Of a stretch of DNA of 64,000 nt, positions 37,638 through 47,370 are shown piece after piece. The DNA is from Deinococcus aetherius. GTDB taxonomy: Bacteria > Deinococcota > Deinococci > Deinococcales > Deinococcaceae. The notes beneath the pieces were generated by a model, which was not told the origin of the DNA, ran no database searches, and saw only the letters and a list, made by a program, of their open reading frames with translations. Made by a program: the position numbers and the translations under genes. The DNA is taken from positions 231,001-295,000 of the forward strand of contig NZ_AP026562.1 in the NCBI RefSeq assembly GCF_025997855.1, read 5' to 3'. Numbering within the stretch: the first letter of the stretch is position 1; each line of letters opens with the position of its first letter.

Positions 37638-38463
37638 AAACCTCTCTCACACCGTGTATTACGCGGTCATGGTCGTGCTCGCCGTGCCTTTCGTCTTCCC
37701 GACCTTATGGATGCTCGGCGCGTCGTTCAAGTCGAATCAGGCGATCTTCGCCGAACCGCTCGGCCTGCTGCCTTCCCGCATCGACTGGGCGAACTACGCG
37801 CAGGTGTTCCGGGATTACCCTTTCGCCGCGCAGTACATGAACTCGGTGTATATTGCCGTGGTCGTCACGCTAGCGACCCTGCTGCTGGGTGCCCTGGCCG
37901 GGTACGGCTTCGCGCGGCTGAACTTCCCCGGGCGCGACCTCATGTTCATCGCCTGCCTGAGCGCGATGATGCTGCCGAGCGAGGCCGTCTCCATCCCGCA
38001 GTTCGCCCTGTTCAAGGCGGCGGGGCTGGTGAACACACACGCCCCGGTGATCCTGCTGCAAATCTTCGGGGGGACGGGGGCGCTGGCGGTCTTCCTGCTG
38101 CGGCAGCACTTCCTGACCGTACCGCGCGAACTCGACGAGGCCGCCCTGATCGACGGGCTAGGGCGCTGGGGCATCTTCTGGCACGTGATGCTGCCGCTGG
38201 CCCGGCCCGCCCTCGTCGCGGTGGGCATCTTCGCCTTCCTGAACTCATGGAACGACTACTTCAACCCGCTGATCTACCTCAACTCGGGCGAGCGGTTCAC
38301 CCTGCCGCTGGGCCTTCAAGGCTTCACCGATCCGCTCGGCGGCATCTTCTGGAACCTCACCCTGGCGGCCTCCACCCTCGCCACGCTGCCGCTGCTCGTC
38401 GCCTTCCTCGTCGCCCAGCGGCACTTCGTGGAGTCGATGACCTCCAGCGGGCTCAAGGGCTAA
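37627..38463 (+). CDS. ABC sugar importer permease, MalG type
   Basis: A 278-residue permease with the MalG-type start ([14 protein letters not shown]) and EAA loop [22 protein letters not shown]. It pairs with the upstream permease. Its stop lies 3 nt before the oxidoreductase ATG, which indicates one transcript. Confidence 0.92.
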   Translation: MSLRNLSHTVYYAVMVVLAVPFVFPTLWMLGASFKSNQAIFAEPLGLLPSRIDWANYAQVFRDYPFAAQYMNSVYIAVVVTLATLLLGALAGYGFARLNFPGRDLMFIACLSAMMLPSEAVSIPQFALFKAAGLVNTHAPVILLQIFGGTGALAVFLLRQHFLTVPRELDEAALIDGLGRWGIFWHVMLPLARPALVAVGIFAFLNSWNDYFNPLIYLNSGERFTLPLGLQGFTDPLGGIFWNLTLAASTLATLPLLVAFLVAQRHFVESMTSSGLKG

Positions 38464-38466
38464 GGC

Positions 38467-40092
38467 ATGACCGAGATTCGGACGGACATCCTGATCGTGG
38501 GCGGCGGCTTGGGCGGCGTGGCGGCGGCCCTCGCGGCTTTAAGGCTGGGGCGACGTGTGGTGCTGACCGAGGAGACGGACTGGTTGGGCGGGCAACTCAC
38601 CGCACAGGCCGTGCCCCCCGACGAGGCGTGGTGGATCGAGGACGCGGGAGCGACGGCCTCCTACCGCCGCCTGCGCCACCTCGTGCGCGAGTATTACCGG
38701 ACGCATTACCCGCTGCGGGAGGAGGTGCGGGCCCAAGAGCACCTCAACCCTGGCCTGGGCAACGTGTCGCGCCTGTGCTTCGAGCCGCGCGTGGGGGTTG
38801 CCGTCATCGAGGCGATGCTGGCCCCGTGGCGGGCGGGCGGGCAATTGCGGGTTCTGATGAATCACCGGCCCGTGCGAGCGGAGACGAACGGGGACCGGGT
38901 GACGGGCGTGGAGGTCGAAAGCTCAGCTACAAGCAACCGCACCTTCATCCACGCGCGGTACGTCCTCGACGCGACCGAACTGGGCGACCTGCTCGACCTC
39001 GCCGGGGTGGAACACGTCGTGGGCGCGGAGAGTCAGGACGACACCGGGGAACTCCACGCCCTGCCTGGCCCGGCCAATCCCCTCGACCAGCAGGCGGTGA
39101 GCTGGTGCCTCGCTGTGGACCACTTACCCGGCGAGGACCACACCATCGAGAAGCCGGAGGACTACGACTTCTGGCGCACGTATCAGGCGCCCTTCTGGCC
39201 GGGTCCGCAACTCGCGTGGACGGACGTTCACCCCATCACCCTCCAACCGCGCACGCGTGACCTCTTCGGCGATCCGGTCGTTCAACTGCACCGGGGCGAC
39301 TTCTGGCACTACCGCCGCATCTTCTGTAAGGACCAGTACCCGGAGGGCCTCTACCCCAGCGACATCACCCTGGTGAACTGGCCGCACATTGACTACTGGC
39401 TGGGACCCATCGTGGGCGTGAGCGAGGAGGAGAAGCGGTGTCACCTGCGCGGCGCGCGGCAACTCAGCCTCTCCATGCTGTATTGGATGCAGACGGAAGC
39501 GCCCCGGCACGACGGCAGGGGGGAAGGGTATCCGGGTCTGCGCCTGCGCCCCGACGTGGTGGGGACCGAGGCGGGAGGCCCCGAGGACGGCCTCGCCAAG
39601 AGCGTCTACGTGCGCGAGTCACGCCGCATCCGGGCAGAATTTACGGTGCTGGAGCAGCATGTGGGCGTTCAGGCGCGCGCGGGCCTGACGGGGGCCGAGA
39701 CCTTCCCCGACAGCGTGGGCATCGGGCAGTACCGCATCGATCTGCACCCCTCGACGGCGGGCAGAACGTACGTGGACGTGGAGAGCTACCCCTTCCAGAT
39801 ACCGCTAGGCGCCCTGATCCCCGTGCGGGTGGAGAACCTGCTTCCGGCGGGCAAGAACATGGGCACCACCCACATCACCAACGGGTGTTACCGCCTGCAC
39901 CCCGTCGAGTGGAACGTCGGCGAGGCGGCGGGGGCGCTGGCGGCGTACTGCCTGGAGCGGGACCTCACGCCACGTCAGGTGCGGAACACGGCTGAGCACC
40001 GGCAAGACTTCCAGGCCCTCCTCACGGTGGACCTCGGCTTCGAGCTGGCGTGGCACGAGCGTTACCGCCTGACGGCCTCGCCGGGGTTCTGA
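38467..40092 (+). CDS. FAD-dependent oxidoreductase (FAD_oxidored family)
   Basis: A 541-residue flavoprotein. N-terminal dinucleotide-binding motif [18 protein letters not shown] (residues 9-26), followed by [20 protein letters not shown], which is characteristic of the PF12831-like group. The second FAD-contact region lies near [11 protein letters not shown] (residues about 161-171). Members occur beside sugar importers and may oxidise an unusual sugar or cyclitol. The substrate is unknown. The 3' end overlaps the convergent gene at 40062 by 31 nt. Confidence 0.85.
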   Translation: MTEIRTDILIVGGGLGGVAAALAALRLGRRVVLTEETDWLGGQLTAQAVPPDEAWWIEDAGATASYRRLRHLVREYYRTHYPLREEVRAQEHLNPGLGNVSRLCFEPRVGVAVIEAMLAPWRAGGQLRVLMNHRPVRAETNGDRVTGVEVESSATSNRTFIHARYVLDATELGDLLDLAGVEHVVGAESQDDTGELHALPGPANPLDQQAVSWCLAVDHLPGEDHTIEKPEDYDFWRTYQAPFWPGPQLAWTDVHPITLQPRTRDLFGDPVVQLHRGDFWHYRRIFCKDQYPEGLYPSDITLVNWPHIDYWLGPIVGVSEEEKRCHLRGARQLSLSMLYWMQTEAPRHDGRGEGYPGLRLRPDVVGTEAGGPEDGLAKSVYVRESRRIRAEFTVLEQHVGVQARAGLTGAETFPDSVGIGQYRIDLHPSTAGRTYVDVESYPFQIPLGALIPVRVENLLPAGKNMGTTHITNGCYRLHPVEWNVGEAAGALAAYCLERDLTPRQVRNTAEHRQDFQALLTVDLGFELAWHERYRLTASPGF

Positions 40093-40841
40093 GGGAGGGC
40101 GGCGGTCAGCGCCCGCTTGAGGGTGATGGAGTTCTTCCACATGCCTAATGCGAGAGTGTGCCGGGGCAACTCGGACACCTCCTGCACCCCCGCGCCCGGA
40201 AGCTGCCCCCGCAGCCACTCTGCCTCCTCCCGCAGGGAGAGGACGCGGCCCACCTCTCCCCCCCTCAGGGCGGCCAGGGCCTCGCCCGCATCGTCGTAGG
40301 CAGTGAAGTCCTGGCCCTGACGGTCGGCCCAGTCGTAGGCCTCTTCGGCGTTGAGCCCCCAGTGGTTCGCCAGCACGCCGAGGGGTTTCGCCGGGTCGAG
40401 CGTCAGGAGCGCCCAGCCCGTCTCGGCGTAGGGCAGGGGTTGCATGAGGGCCTGCGTTTCCGGCGAGACGACGATCCCGCCCGCGAGCACCTGACAGGAC
40501 TCCGGGCGCAGGCCCCAGTCCACCGGGTCCGGGGTCGTTCCCCACGACGCTTGAAGGTTCCATTCGAGCGAGGTGCCGATGCGGGCGGCGGCGCGGCGCA
40601 GTAACTCGGCCTCCCGCCCCTGCGCCCCGTCTGGGGTGGCCGTGACGAAGGGGGGGAATTCGGGCGGGACGCACACGCTCATCACCCCCGCCTGCCGCAC
40701 GAGCGCGAGGGAATTGTCGGGCGGAAGTTGGCGCAGGCCCAGGTACGCGAGGACGCCGACCACGATGAAGACTGTGCTGCCGGAGGGACGCCAGCGGCGT
40801 GGCTGGGGTGGCGGCCCCACCGGACAGCGCCTCACCGTCAC
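40062..40841 (-). CDS. Membrane-anchored solute-binding protein (family 3), quinoprotein cluster
   Basis: A 259-residue protein from GTG 40841, which overlaps the permease stop by 4 nt. An N-terminal membrane anchor ([14 protein letters not shown], about 20-33) is followed by a family-3 periplasmic binding fold ([35 protein letters not shown]). The second lobe reads [20 protein letters not shown]. It is the last gene of the dehydrogenase operon, where a second binding protein is unusual. It may sense or shuttle a metal, cofactor or substrate; nothing seen decides which. Confidence 0.75.
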   Translation of the reverse strand: MTVRRCPVGPPPQPRRWRPSGSTVFIVVGVLAYLGLRQLPPDNSLALVRQAGVMSVCVPPEFPPFVTATPDGAQGREAELLRRAAARIGTSLEWNLQASWGTTPDPVDWGLRPESCQVLAGGIVVSPETQALMQPLPYAETGWALLTLDPAKPLGVLANHWGLNAEEAYDWADRQGQDFTAYDDAGEALAALRGGEVGRVLSLREEAEWLRGQLPGAGVQEVSELPRHTLALGMWKNSITLKRALTAALPQNPGEAVRR

Positions 40842-41662
40842 CGCCGGAACTCGCGGTAGGCGACCGTGCAAGCGGTGAGGGTCAGGGCTAACACGACGCC
40901 CACGTCGAGCGCGACGGCGTGCTCCCGGTAGTTGATGATGAAGCCGCGCAGGAGATCGATGGCGTAGGTCAGCGGATTCGCCCGCACGAGCAGCACCAGC
41001 CACGCCGGGAACACCTGTTGCTGCTGCTGCACGCTCAGGCTGGGGTCGAGGGGAAAGACGCTGCTCGCCAGGAAGTACAGCGGCAGGATCAGGGCGTTCG
41101 AGAACACGCCGAAGCCCTCGAAAGACTTCAACCGCGAGGCAATGAGGAGGCCGACCGCCGTGAACGCCAGCGACACGAGCAGCATCACCCCGAGGATGCC
41201 CGGCAGCATCGCGGGCGTGATCGCCACGTCCACGTAGGGGGCCAGGAGGAGGACCAGCCCGCCCTGCAAGGTGGCGACCGTCGCTCCCCCCAGCAGCTTG
41301 CCGAAGAAGACCGCGCTTCTCGGCACGGGCGAGGCGAACACCTCCCGGAAGAAGCCGAACTGCCGGTCGTAGATCAGGCTGACCGCCGACTGGATGCTGG
41401 GGTAGAGGATGTTGAGCACCACCACCGCCGGGAAGATGTACTGCATGTAGGTGAAGGGCACCACGAAGGTCGTCTCGCGCAGCCCAGTGCGGAAGTACGG
41501 CGTCAGCCCCACCCCGAAGATGATCACCCACAGGAGGGGGCGGCTGAAGGCCCCGACGAGCTGCCCGCTCTCGCGCACGCTGCGCTTGACCTCGCGCGAC
41601 CAGATCGCGTAGAGGCAGGAGAGGTAATACCCGGCCCCCGTTGTCGCTGAGTAAGCCGTCAC
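40838..41662 (-). CDS. ABC-2 type permease of the quinoprotein cluster
   Basis: A 274-residue protein with six hydrophobic segments and an ABC-2 (exporter-type) membrane domain: an N-terminal amphipathic REVKRSVRESGQLVGAFSRP, then FGVGLTPYF, and the FREVFASPVPRSAVFFGKLLG loop that is conserved in this family. It starts at GTG with a 4-nt overlap to the ATPase gene. Such permeases accompany PQQ-dehydrogenase genes (the pedA/pedC-type loci of Pseudomonas), where they are needed for growth on alcohols with lanthanides. The transported compound is unknown. Confidence 0.85.
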   Translation of the reverse strand: MTAYSATTGAGYYLSCLYAIWSREVKRSVRESGQLVGAFSRPLLWVIIFGVGLTPYFRTGLRETTFVVPFTYMQYIFPAVVVLNILYPSIQSAVSLIYDRQFGFFREVFASPVPRSAVFFGKLLGGATVATLQGGLVLLLAPYVDVAITPAMLPGILGVMLLVSLAFTAVGLLIASRLKSFEGFGVFSNALILPLYFLASSVFPLDPSLSVQQQQQVFPAWLVLLVRANPLTYAIDLLRGFIINYREHAVALDVGVVLALTLTACTVAYREFRR

Positions 41663-42639
41663 CGCGTATGCTCCCCGCCGCCCCGTGCAAAGGCGAGCGT
41701 GGCCGCCTCCAGACTGGGACGGTCTTCCCGCAGCGCCCGCCCGGTCAGGTCGAGAAACACGTCCTCCAGGCTGGGCGGCTGCACGCTCAGGCCTCCCAGG
41801 TCGCCGAGTTCGGGCGCGAGGCTTGCCATCAGGGGTCCAGCGTCGGGAACGCGCAGGCGGAGGGTGTCGCCGCTCCCCTCCACGTTCCCCGGATACCGCC
41901 GCTCCAGCCGGGCGCGCAACTCGGGGCGGGCGCCGCGCAGGGTGACGACCGTGCCGCCGTGCCGCTCCCTCAGTTCGGCGGGCGGCCCGAAGGCCAGCAC
42001 CTCTCCCCTATCCACGATGGCGACGAGATCGGCCCCCTCCGCCTCCTCGATCTGGTGGGTGGTCAGCAGCAGCGACACGCCTGTCTCACGGCGCAGCTCG
42101 CCCAGGTACGTCCACACGGCGCGGCGGCTCTGCACGTCCAGCCCGGTCGTCGGCTCGTCGAGCATCAGGAGGGCGGGGTCGTGCATGACGCCGCGCGCGA
42201 TCTCCAGGCGCCGTTTCATCCCGCGCGAGAGGATACGGGCGGTCACGTTCTGCCAGTCGTTGAGTTCCACCACGCCGAGGACGTGTTCTGCTCTTCGCGC
42301 ACGTTCGCGGGCGGGCAGGCCGTAGATGCGCCCGTGGAAGTCGAGGTTTTCGAGCACGGTCAGCCGCTCGTCGAGGCTGGGTTCCTGAAAGACGAGGCCG
42401 AGGGTCCGTCGCACCCGCCCGCTCTGGCGCCGCACATCGAAGCCCGCCACCCGCGCCTCGCCCCCCTGGAGGGGGAGCAGGGTGGAGAGCAGGCTCACGA
42501 GGGTACTCTTCCCCGCCCCGTTCGGCCCCAGCAGGGCGAAGAAGGTGCCGCGCGGAACGTGCAGGTCCACCCCGCGCAGCGCCTGGATGTCCCCGTAGGC
42601 GTGCCGCACCCCCCGCACCTCGATGACGGGCTCGGTCAC
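41659..42639 (-). CDS. ABC-2 type ATPase of the quinoprotein cluster
   Basis: A 326-residue ATPase. Walker A GPNGAGKST, Q-loop region LGLVFQEPSLDERLT, signature LSRGMKRRLEIARG, Walker B LLMLDEPTTGLD and switch His LLTTHQIEEAE are all intact. It resembles the PQQ-dependent catabolism-associated ATPases, though only a model search (TIGR03864) would confirm this. The C-terminal 90 residues form an extra alpha/beta domain, as in DrrA-like exporters. GTG start, 4-nt overlaps on both sides. Confidence 0.9.
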   Translation of the reverse strand: MTEPVIEVRGVRHAYGDIQALRGVDLHVPRGTFFALLGPNGAGKSTLVSLLSTLLPLQGGEARVAGFDVRRQSGRVRRTLGLVFQEPSLDERLTVLENLDFHGRIYGLPARERARRAEHVLGVVELNDWQNVTARILSRGMKRRLEIARGVMHDPALLMLDEPTTGLDVQSRRAVWTYLGELRRETGVSLLLTTHQIEEAEGADLVAIVDRGEVLAFGPPAELRERHGGTVVTLRGARPELRARLERRYPGNVEGSGDTLRLRVPDAGPLMASLAPELGDLGGLSVQPPSLEDVFLDLTGRALREDRPSLEAATLAFARGGGEHTR

Positions 42640-43529
42640 CGCCCGGGCCCCTCGTCCTTGTACGACTCGGAGGCGGGACGGCGGTCACTCACGCTCGCCA
42701 CCGCGATTCCGGGTCGGTCGAGCCCGTGCTTGGCGAGAAGCCGCTGAATCTCGCCGCGCCGGATCAGGCGCACAATGGCCGAGTCGAGCTGGGTGCGCAG
42801 GCTGGGCCGGTCACGCCGCAGCCCGTAGATCACGTACCACGTCATGTTGGGCAGGGTCGTGACCGGAGTGGCGGTGAGCCCCACCTTCGCCAGGTCCTTC
42901 TGCCGTCCGTACAGTTGGGGCGCGAAGACGAGACCCGCCTTCGTCTTCCCCGTCACGAGGTCCTGCACGAGCCGGGCGGCGGTCGTCACCGGGCGGTCGG
43001 TGAATTGCCCTTTGCGGGTCGCGTACATGAAATAGGCGGGCAAACCGTTGCGTTCCATGCTCAGCGGCGTGGTCTTCGGTAGGGCATTCAGCGTCTTCAC
43101 CTTGGGGTCACGGCTGGCGAAGACGTAGCTCACCTTGAGGTAGGGGCGGGTGGCGTACATCTGCTCGTCGGCGGGGTAGTCGAAGGCGGGGGTAGTGCTG
43201 CCCACGAGTCCCGGGTAGATGTCGCAGCGGTGGGCGAAGAGGCGCAGGAGTTCGAGGCGGTCGAGCGGTTGCGGCGAGGTGTCGAGGCCCGGCAGCGGCG
43301 TGCGGTGGACGTAGAACTCCGCCTTGCGCCCCAGCGAGCGGGCGACGGCGAGGGCGAGGTCCTGCTCGAAGCGCCAGATCGGGTTTTGCTGGTCGAGGCA
43401 GAAGAGCATGGTGTTGTCGGTCCGCAAGAAACCCGTGGTGCTCGTCGGCGAACTGGGGTCCTGCTGGGCGAGCGCGGGCCCCGGCAGCCCGAGGGCGAGC
43501 AGGGCCAGCAGCGGCTTGAGGCGGTTCAT
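42636..43529 (-). CDS. Quinoprotein-associated periplasmic binding protein (MoxJ-like)
   Basis: A 297-residue protein with a signal peptide (1-22). It has the two-lobe family-3 binding fold but opens with TDNTMLFCLDQQNPIWRFEQ, which resembles MoxJ/XoxJ-type proteins encoded next to PQQ dehydrogenases. The LARRxGRxAEFYV-like segment and the GLVFAPQLYGR lobe-2 strand are present. XoxJ/MxaJ proteins are thought to help activate the dehydrogenase. It follows the dehydrogenase gene by 76 nt and overlaps the ATPase by 4 nt. Confidence 0.8.
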   Translation of the reverse strand: MNRLKPLLALLALGLPGPALAQQDPSSPTSTTGFLRTDNTMLFCLDQQNPIWRFEQDLALAVARSLGRKAEFYVHRTPLPGLDTSPQPLDRLELLRLFAHRCDIYPGLVGSTTPAFDYPADEQMYATRPYLKVSYVFASRDPKVKTLNALPKTTPLSMERNGLPAYFMYATRKGQFTDRPVTTAARLVQDLVTGKTKAGLVFAPQLYGRQKDLAKVGLTATPVTTLPNMTWYVIYGLRRDRPSLRTQLDSAIVRLIRRGEIQRLLAKHGLDRPGIAVASVSDRRPASESYKDEGPGR

Positions 43530-43605
43530 GGGCCCTCCTGGACGGGACGTGGCGAAGGGCGGGGACCCCGTGTGACAGGCCCCCGCCAACTTCTCCCCAA
43601 TGCTC

Positions 43606-45270
43606 TCAATCGACGGCGAAGACCCAGAAGACCCCGCCGCGCGGCGTGTCCTTGGTGAGCTGCGCCATCGGCCCAGCCCACAGCGGGATCGCGCCGCCGT
43701 AGCCGCTGAAGACGCCGATGTACTGCTTGCCGTTCACCGAGTAGCTCACCGGCGTGCCGATCACGCCCGAGTTCGTCTTGAAGGACCACAGCTTCTTGCC
43801 ATTTGCGGCGTCGAAGGCCATGAAGTCACGGTCAGCAGTGTTGCCGGTGAAGACGAGGCCGCCCGCCGTGGTCAGCACCCCGGCCCACAGGGGCGCGTTC
43901 CACGTCTGCTTCCAGACCTGCTTGCCGGTGACGGGATCGACGGCTTGCAGCTTGCCGACGTGGCCGAGGTTGGGCACCGGGCTCAGCTCGAACTCCGCGC
44001 CCACGTAGGCCTCGCCCGCCGCGTACTTCGTCTGGGCGCCCTTGATCGCCATGCACCACTCGTTGCTGGGGATGTACACCAGCCGCGTCTGCGGGGAGTA
44101 GGCGGCGGGCTGCCAGTTCTTGCCCCCCAGGAAGCTCGGGCAGGCGTTGACCTGCTTACCGATGTCGGGGCGGTGCTGCGGGTCCCAGATAGGGCGGCCC
44201 TGGGCATTCAGGCCCTTGTAGGCCGTGACGGTCACGTACTTGTTCGCACCCTTGTACGCCACGTTGCCGCCCGTCCGGTCGAAGAGGTACAGGTAGCCGT
44301 TGCGGTGCGCCGAGACCATCGCCTTCGTCGGCTTGCCGTTGATGTTGGCGTCGATCAGGATCTGCTCGTTCACCCCGTCGTAGTCCCAGGCGTCGTTCGG
44401 CGAGTACTGGAAGCCCGACTTGATGCGGCCGGTGCCGACGTCCACGGCGATCACCGAGGAGGACCACTTCAGGTCGTCGCTGGCCTTGCGGCGGGGGTCC
44501 ATCCAGGGGCTCGGGTTCCCGGTGCCCCAGTACACGGTCTTGGTCGCCGGGTCGTACGAGCCGGTGAGCCAGGTGGGGGCGCCACCCTGGGCCGAGCCGC
44601 CCTGCGGGTAGCTCGCGGGGACGGTGGTGTAGCTCTTCCACACCGACTTGCCGGTCTTCGGGTTCATCGCCTCCAGGAAGCCCCGGATGCCGTACTCGCC
44701 GCCGTGGACGCCGGTGATGAGCTTGCCGTCGGCGACCAGGGGGGCGGAGGTGATCGTGTACCGCTTCTTGTAGTCCTCGATGGTGCGGTCCCAGGCGATC
44801 TTGCCGGTCTTGGCGTTGAAGGCGAGGATGTGGGCGTCGAGGGTGCCCATGTACACCATGTCGCCGTACACGGCCACGCCCCGGTTCACCACGTCGCAGC
44901 AGCTCGTGATGTCGTCGGGGAGTTCGCGCTCGTACTTCCACAGGAGCTTGCCGCTCGCGGCGTCGAGGGCGAAGAGCTTGTTCATGGGGGAGGTGATGAA
45001 CATGACCCCGTTGTTCACGATGGCGGGCGCCTCGTGGCCCTCGGTCTGCCCGGTCGAGAAGGCCCACACCGGGCGCAGGCGGCTCACGTTCGCGGCCGTG
45101 ATCTTGTTGAGCGGCGAGTAGCCCCAGTTACTGTAATTGCCCCGGTACATCAGCCAGTTGCTTGCCTCGGGGTTCTGGAGCCGGGCGTCGGTGACGCTCG
45201 TATAGTTCCCCACCTGCGCCGCGCCCCACGTGCCTGCCATCGCCAGTACCGCCGTCAGAATCCTTCGCAT
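43606..45270 (-). CDS. PQQ-dependent alcohol dehydrogenase, lanthanide-type metal site
   Basis: A 554-residue quinoprotein with a signal peptide (1-18). The eight-bladed propeller with tryptophan-docking repeats is visible (WGTGNPSPW; LDAASGKLLWKY; FDAANGKKLWSF). The adjacent cysteines C124-C125 form the ring disulfide over PQQ. Metal ligands are E192 (GGEYGIRG), N252 (WGTGN) and the catalytic D296. D298, two residues on in WDYDG, is the extra acid that marks lanthanide-dependent XoxF/PedH types; calcium enzymes have a small residue there. No cytochrome domain is fused. It lies 54 nt after the Rieske gene, in the same operon. Confidence 0.9.
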   Translation of the reverse strand: MRRILTAVLAMAGTWGAAQVGNYTSVTDARLQNPEASNWLMYRGNYSNWGYSPLNKITAANVSRLRPVWAFSTGQTEGHEAPAIVNNGVMFITSPMNKLFALDAASGKLLWKYERELPDDITSCCDVVNRGVAVYGDMVYMGTLDAHILAFNAKTGKIAWDRTIEDYKKRYTITSAPLVADGKLITGVHGGEYGIRGFLEAMNPKTGKSVWKSYTTVPASYPQGGSAQGGAPTWLTGSYDPATKTVYWGTGNPSPWMDPRRKASDDLKWSSSVIAVDVGTGRIKSGFQYSPNDAWDYDGVNEQILIDANINGKPTKAMVSAHRNGYLYLFDRTGGNVAYKGANKYVTVTAYKGLNAQGRPIWDPQHRPDIGKQVNACPSFLGGKNWQPAAYSPQTRLVYIPSNEWCMAIKGAQTKYAAGEAYVGAEFELSPVPNLGHVGKLQAVDPVTGKQVWKQTWNAPLWAGVLTTAGGLVFTGNTADRDFMAFDAANGKKLWSFKTNSGVIGTPVSYSVNGKQYIGVFSGYGGAIPLWAGPMAQLTKDTPRGGVFWVFAVD

Positions 45271-45324
45271 GGTGCCCCCTTTGAGAAGCTCGAAAGCCGA
45301 AATGGTGGACGGGTTCGGACGGCC

Positions 45325-45900
45325 TTACTTCGGCCCGATTTTGCCGGTGAACTCGGCGGCAGCCATCAGGTCCCCGCCTGCGCCCGCCTTGAGCGGCAGG
45401 GCGGCGAGGCGGCGGGGCGCGGGCCCCCCGAGGACGGTCGCGTTGTCGCGCGGGTCGAAGATCGAGCCGTGGCAGGTGCAGATGATGTTGCCCTTGCCCT
45501 GACCGAGCGAGCCGATCTCCTTGACCGGGCAGCCCTGGTGGGTGCAGACGCTGGAATAGGCGACCACGCCGCCCGAGGCGTTTTTCTTAGAGCTGTCCTT
45601 GATCTCGCTGGGCTTGAGCCGCACGACGACCACGCCCGATTTCATGGCGTCGCGGGGCTTTTTCGTGGCGGGGTCCACCGCCATCGCCCAGACGGCCACG
45701 CCCTCCTTCAAGTCGGCGGCCTTGACGGGCTGGCCCTTCTTGGGGCCCTCCTGGTACATCAGCAGGTCGCCGCTTCTGGCGGGGCTGCTCGCCGTCTGGG
45801 CCCCGGCGCGGTGCCCGAGGGCGACGGCGGCGCCGGTTACGGCGGTCAACTTGATGAAGGTGCGGCGGCTGGTCTGCGGCTTGGGGGGCGTGTCGGTCAT
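45325..45900 (-). CDS. TAT-exported Rieske [2Fe-2S] protein
   Basis: A 191-residue protein with a twin-arginine signal (SRRTFIK, residues 11-17, then a hydrophobic stretch). Rieske cluster boxes: C119-T-H121-x-x-C124 and C141-T-C143-H144, with the C124/C143 disulfide pair of high-potential bc-type Rieske proteins. It is the first gene of the dehydrogenase operon, so it is a plausible periplasmic electron acceptor or relay from PQQ. The usual cytochrome c partner is not encoded nearby. Confidence 0.88.
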   Translation of the reverse strand: MTDTPPKPQTSRRTFIKLTAVTGAAVALGHRAGAQTASSPARSGDLLMYQEGPKKGQPVKAADLKEGVAVWAMAVDPATKKPRDAMKSGVVVVRLKPSEIKDSSKKNASGGVVAYSSVCTHQGCPVKEIGSLGQGKGNIICTCHGSIFDPRDNATVLGGPAPRRLAALPLKAGAGGDLMAAAEFTGKIGPK

Positions 45901-45962
45901 GGACGTGTCCTCCGGGATGGGGCGGGGACTCAGCCGGACGTCTTGGGAGTGAGGGCGAGTCC

Positions 45963-45992
45963 CACGATAAAAATTTCGTGAAGCGATGTCAA
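45963..45992 (-). promoter_or_regulatory. Near-consensus promoter of the quinoprotein operon
   Basis: Minus strand: -35 TTGACA (45987-45992), 17 nt, -10 TATCGT (45964-45969), about 64 nt upstream of the Rieske ATG. An inverted repeat CACGA-N8-TCGTG (45963-45967 and 45976-45980) overlaps the -10 and could be an operator. This is one of the clearest sigma-70-type promoters in the window. Confidence 0.7.
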
Positions 45993-46122
45993 ACGGGGTC
46001 GAACGCGGCGAGGGCGCGGGGAGGTGGAATGGACGGACTCCTCCGTGAGCAGGTTGTGTGATCGTTTCCCAGTCTAGGAGGCCCGGGTTGGGGAAAGGTT
46101 GGTGGGCGGCCCCGCCACGTCC

Positions 46123-47370
46123 TCAGCCGCGACCACCCGCAATTCGCGCCGCCTCGGGAGCGCGGGCGAGCCGCCGCATGGCGACCACTCCCAGCAGCGG
46201 CCCCACCGCGAGGACCGTGAAGGCCAGCGACCAACCCCCCGCGCGCACGAGCACGGGCACGAGCGCGATGCTCGCGGCGGTGAGGGTGAAGCCCAGCGCG
46301 AGTTGCGCGGTCAGCGCCGTGCCCACGTAGGCGGGGTCGGCGACCTCGCTCACGATGGTGGAGAACTGCGCCGAGTCGGCGATGATCCAGAAGCCCCAGA
46401 AAAGGCTCAGCGCCAGCACCACCGGGGGCGCGGCGTGCGAGAAGGCCGCGAGCACGAGGGCGCAACCCCCCGAGAGCCCCATGGCGAGCGCGGTGAGCCG
46501 TGTGCGCCCCCAGCGGTCCCCGAGGACCCCGCCCGCGTAACAGCCCAGCGCGCCGACCCCCACGACCGCGAAGGTCGCGTAGGCGGCGCCCCGCCCCGAA
46601 TCGGTCAGGCCACCCGCCGTGAGCACCCCGCCGAAGAAGGCCGCGAACCACGCCCACATCGCGTACAGCTCCCACATGTGCCCCAGGTAGCCCAGGGTGG
46701 CGAGCCCTACCCCCCGGCTCCGCAGGATGCGCCACGCCTGCGCGGGCCGGAACACGGCGGGCGGGAAGCGGTGCGGCCCCTCCCCCACCCGCGCGGCGAT
46801 GAGTCCTCCCAGCGCGGCGAGCAGACTCGTCGTGAGGATGACGCCCCGCCAGTTCGCCCCCCCCAGCCCGTTCACGAGGTGCGGCAGCGCCGAGCCGAGG
46901 GTGAGCGCCCCGACCATCACGCCGAGGGCCACGCCCCGCCCGGTGCGAAACCACGCCGACATCGCCTTGAGCGCCGGGGGGTACACGAGCGCGAGCGCGG
47001 CCCCGGTGAGCGCCCGCAGCACCCCGGCGGCCACCGGACCCCCCGCCACGAGCAGCCCCAGGTTCGCCCCGGCGGCGAGGAGCGCCCCCGCCAGGATCAG
47101 CCGCCGGGGCGGCACCCGGTCGGCGAGGTTAAGCGCCGCACTCAGCACCGCCCCGGCCACGAAGCCGAGTTGTACGGCGAGCGTGAGCCAGGAGGCCGCC
47201 GCGTCCGTAAGAACCCACGCCGCCCGCAACTGCGGCAACACCGCCGCCGCCGAGAACCACGGTGCCATCGCCAGCACCACGGCGACCGCGAGGCGCGACA
47301 GGGCCGACCAGCGTCCCGGGGCAGCCTGGGCCGTCCCCTCCAAGGCAGGTTGTGACATGAGGGGCAGCAT
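46123..47370 (-). CDS. MFS transporter
   Basis: A 415-residue protein with about 12 hydrophobic segments in two halves. The loop 2-3 motif (NLADRVPPRRLILAG) and the matching motif in the second half (GVLGDRWGRTRLTALAMG) identify the major facilitator superfamily, drug or sugar-phosphate exporter-like. No substrate marker is seen. Starts at 47370 or 47358 are both possible; neither has a Shine-Dalgarno site, so the message may be leaderless. It is followed by the quinoprotein promoter on the same strand. Confidence 0.85.
   Translation of the reverse strand: MLPLMSQPALEGTAQAAPGRWSALSRLAVAVVLAMAPWFSAAAVLPQLRAAWVLTDAAASWLTLAVQLGFVAGAVLSAALNLADRVPPRRLILAGALLAAGANLGLLVAGGPVAAGVLRALTGAALALVYPPALKAMSAWFRTGRGVALGVMVGALTLGSALPHLVNGLGGANWRGVILTTSLLAALGGLIAARVGEGPHRFPPAVFRPAQAWRILRSRGVGLATLGYLGHMWELYAMWAWFAAFFGGVLTAGGLTDSGRGAAYATFAVVGVGALGCYAGGVLGDRWGRTRLTALAMGLSGGCALVLAAFSHAAPPVVLALSLFWGFWIIADSAQFSTIVSEVADPAYVGTALTAQLALGFTLTAASIALVPVLVRAGGWSLAFTVLAVGPLLGVVAMRRLARAPEAARIAGGRG

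Noticed and set aside
43600..45981. Plus-strand frame of 793 codons opposite the quinoprotein and Rieske genes
   Set aside because: Antisense shadow of two genes with clear catalytic motifs.
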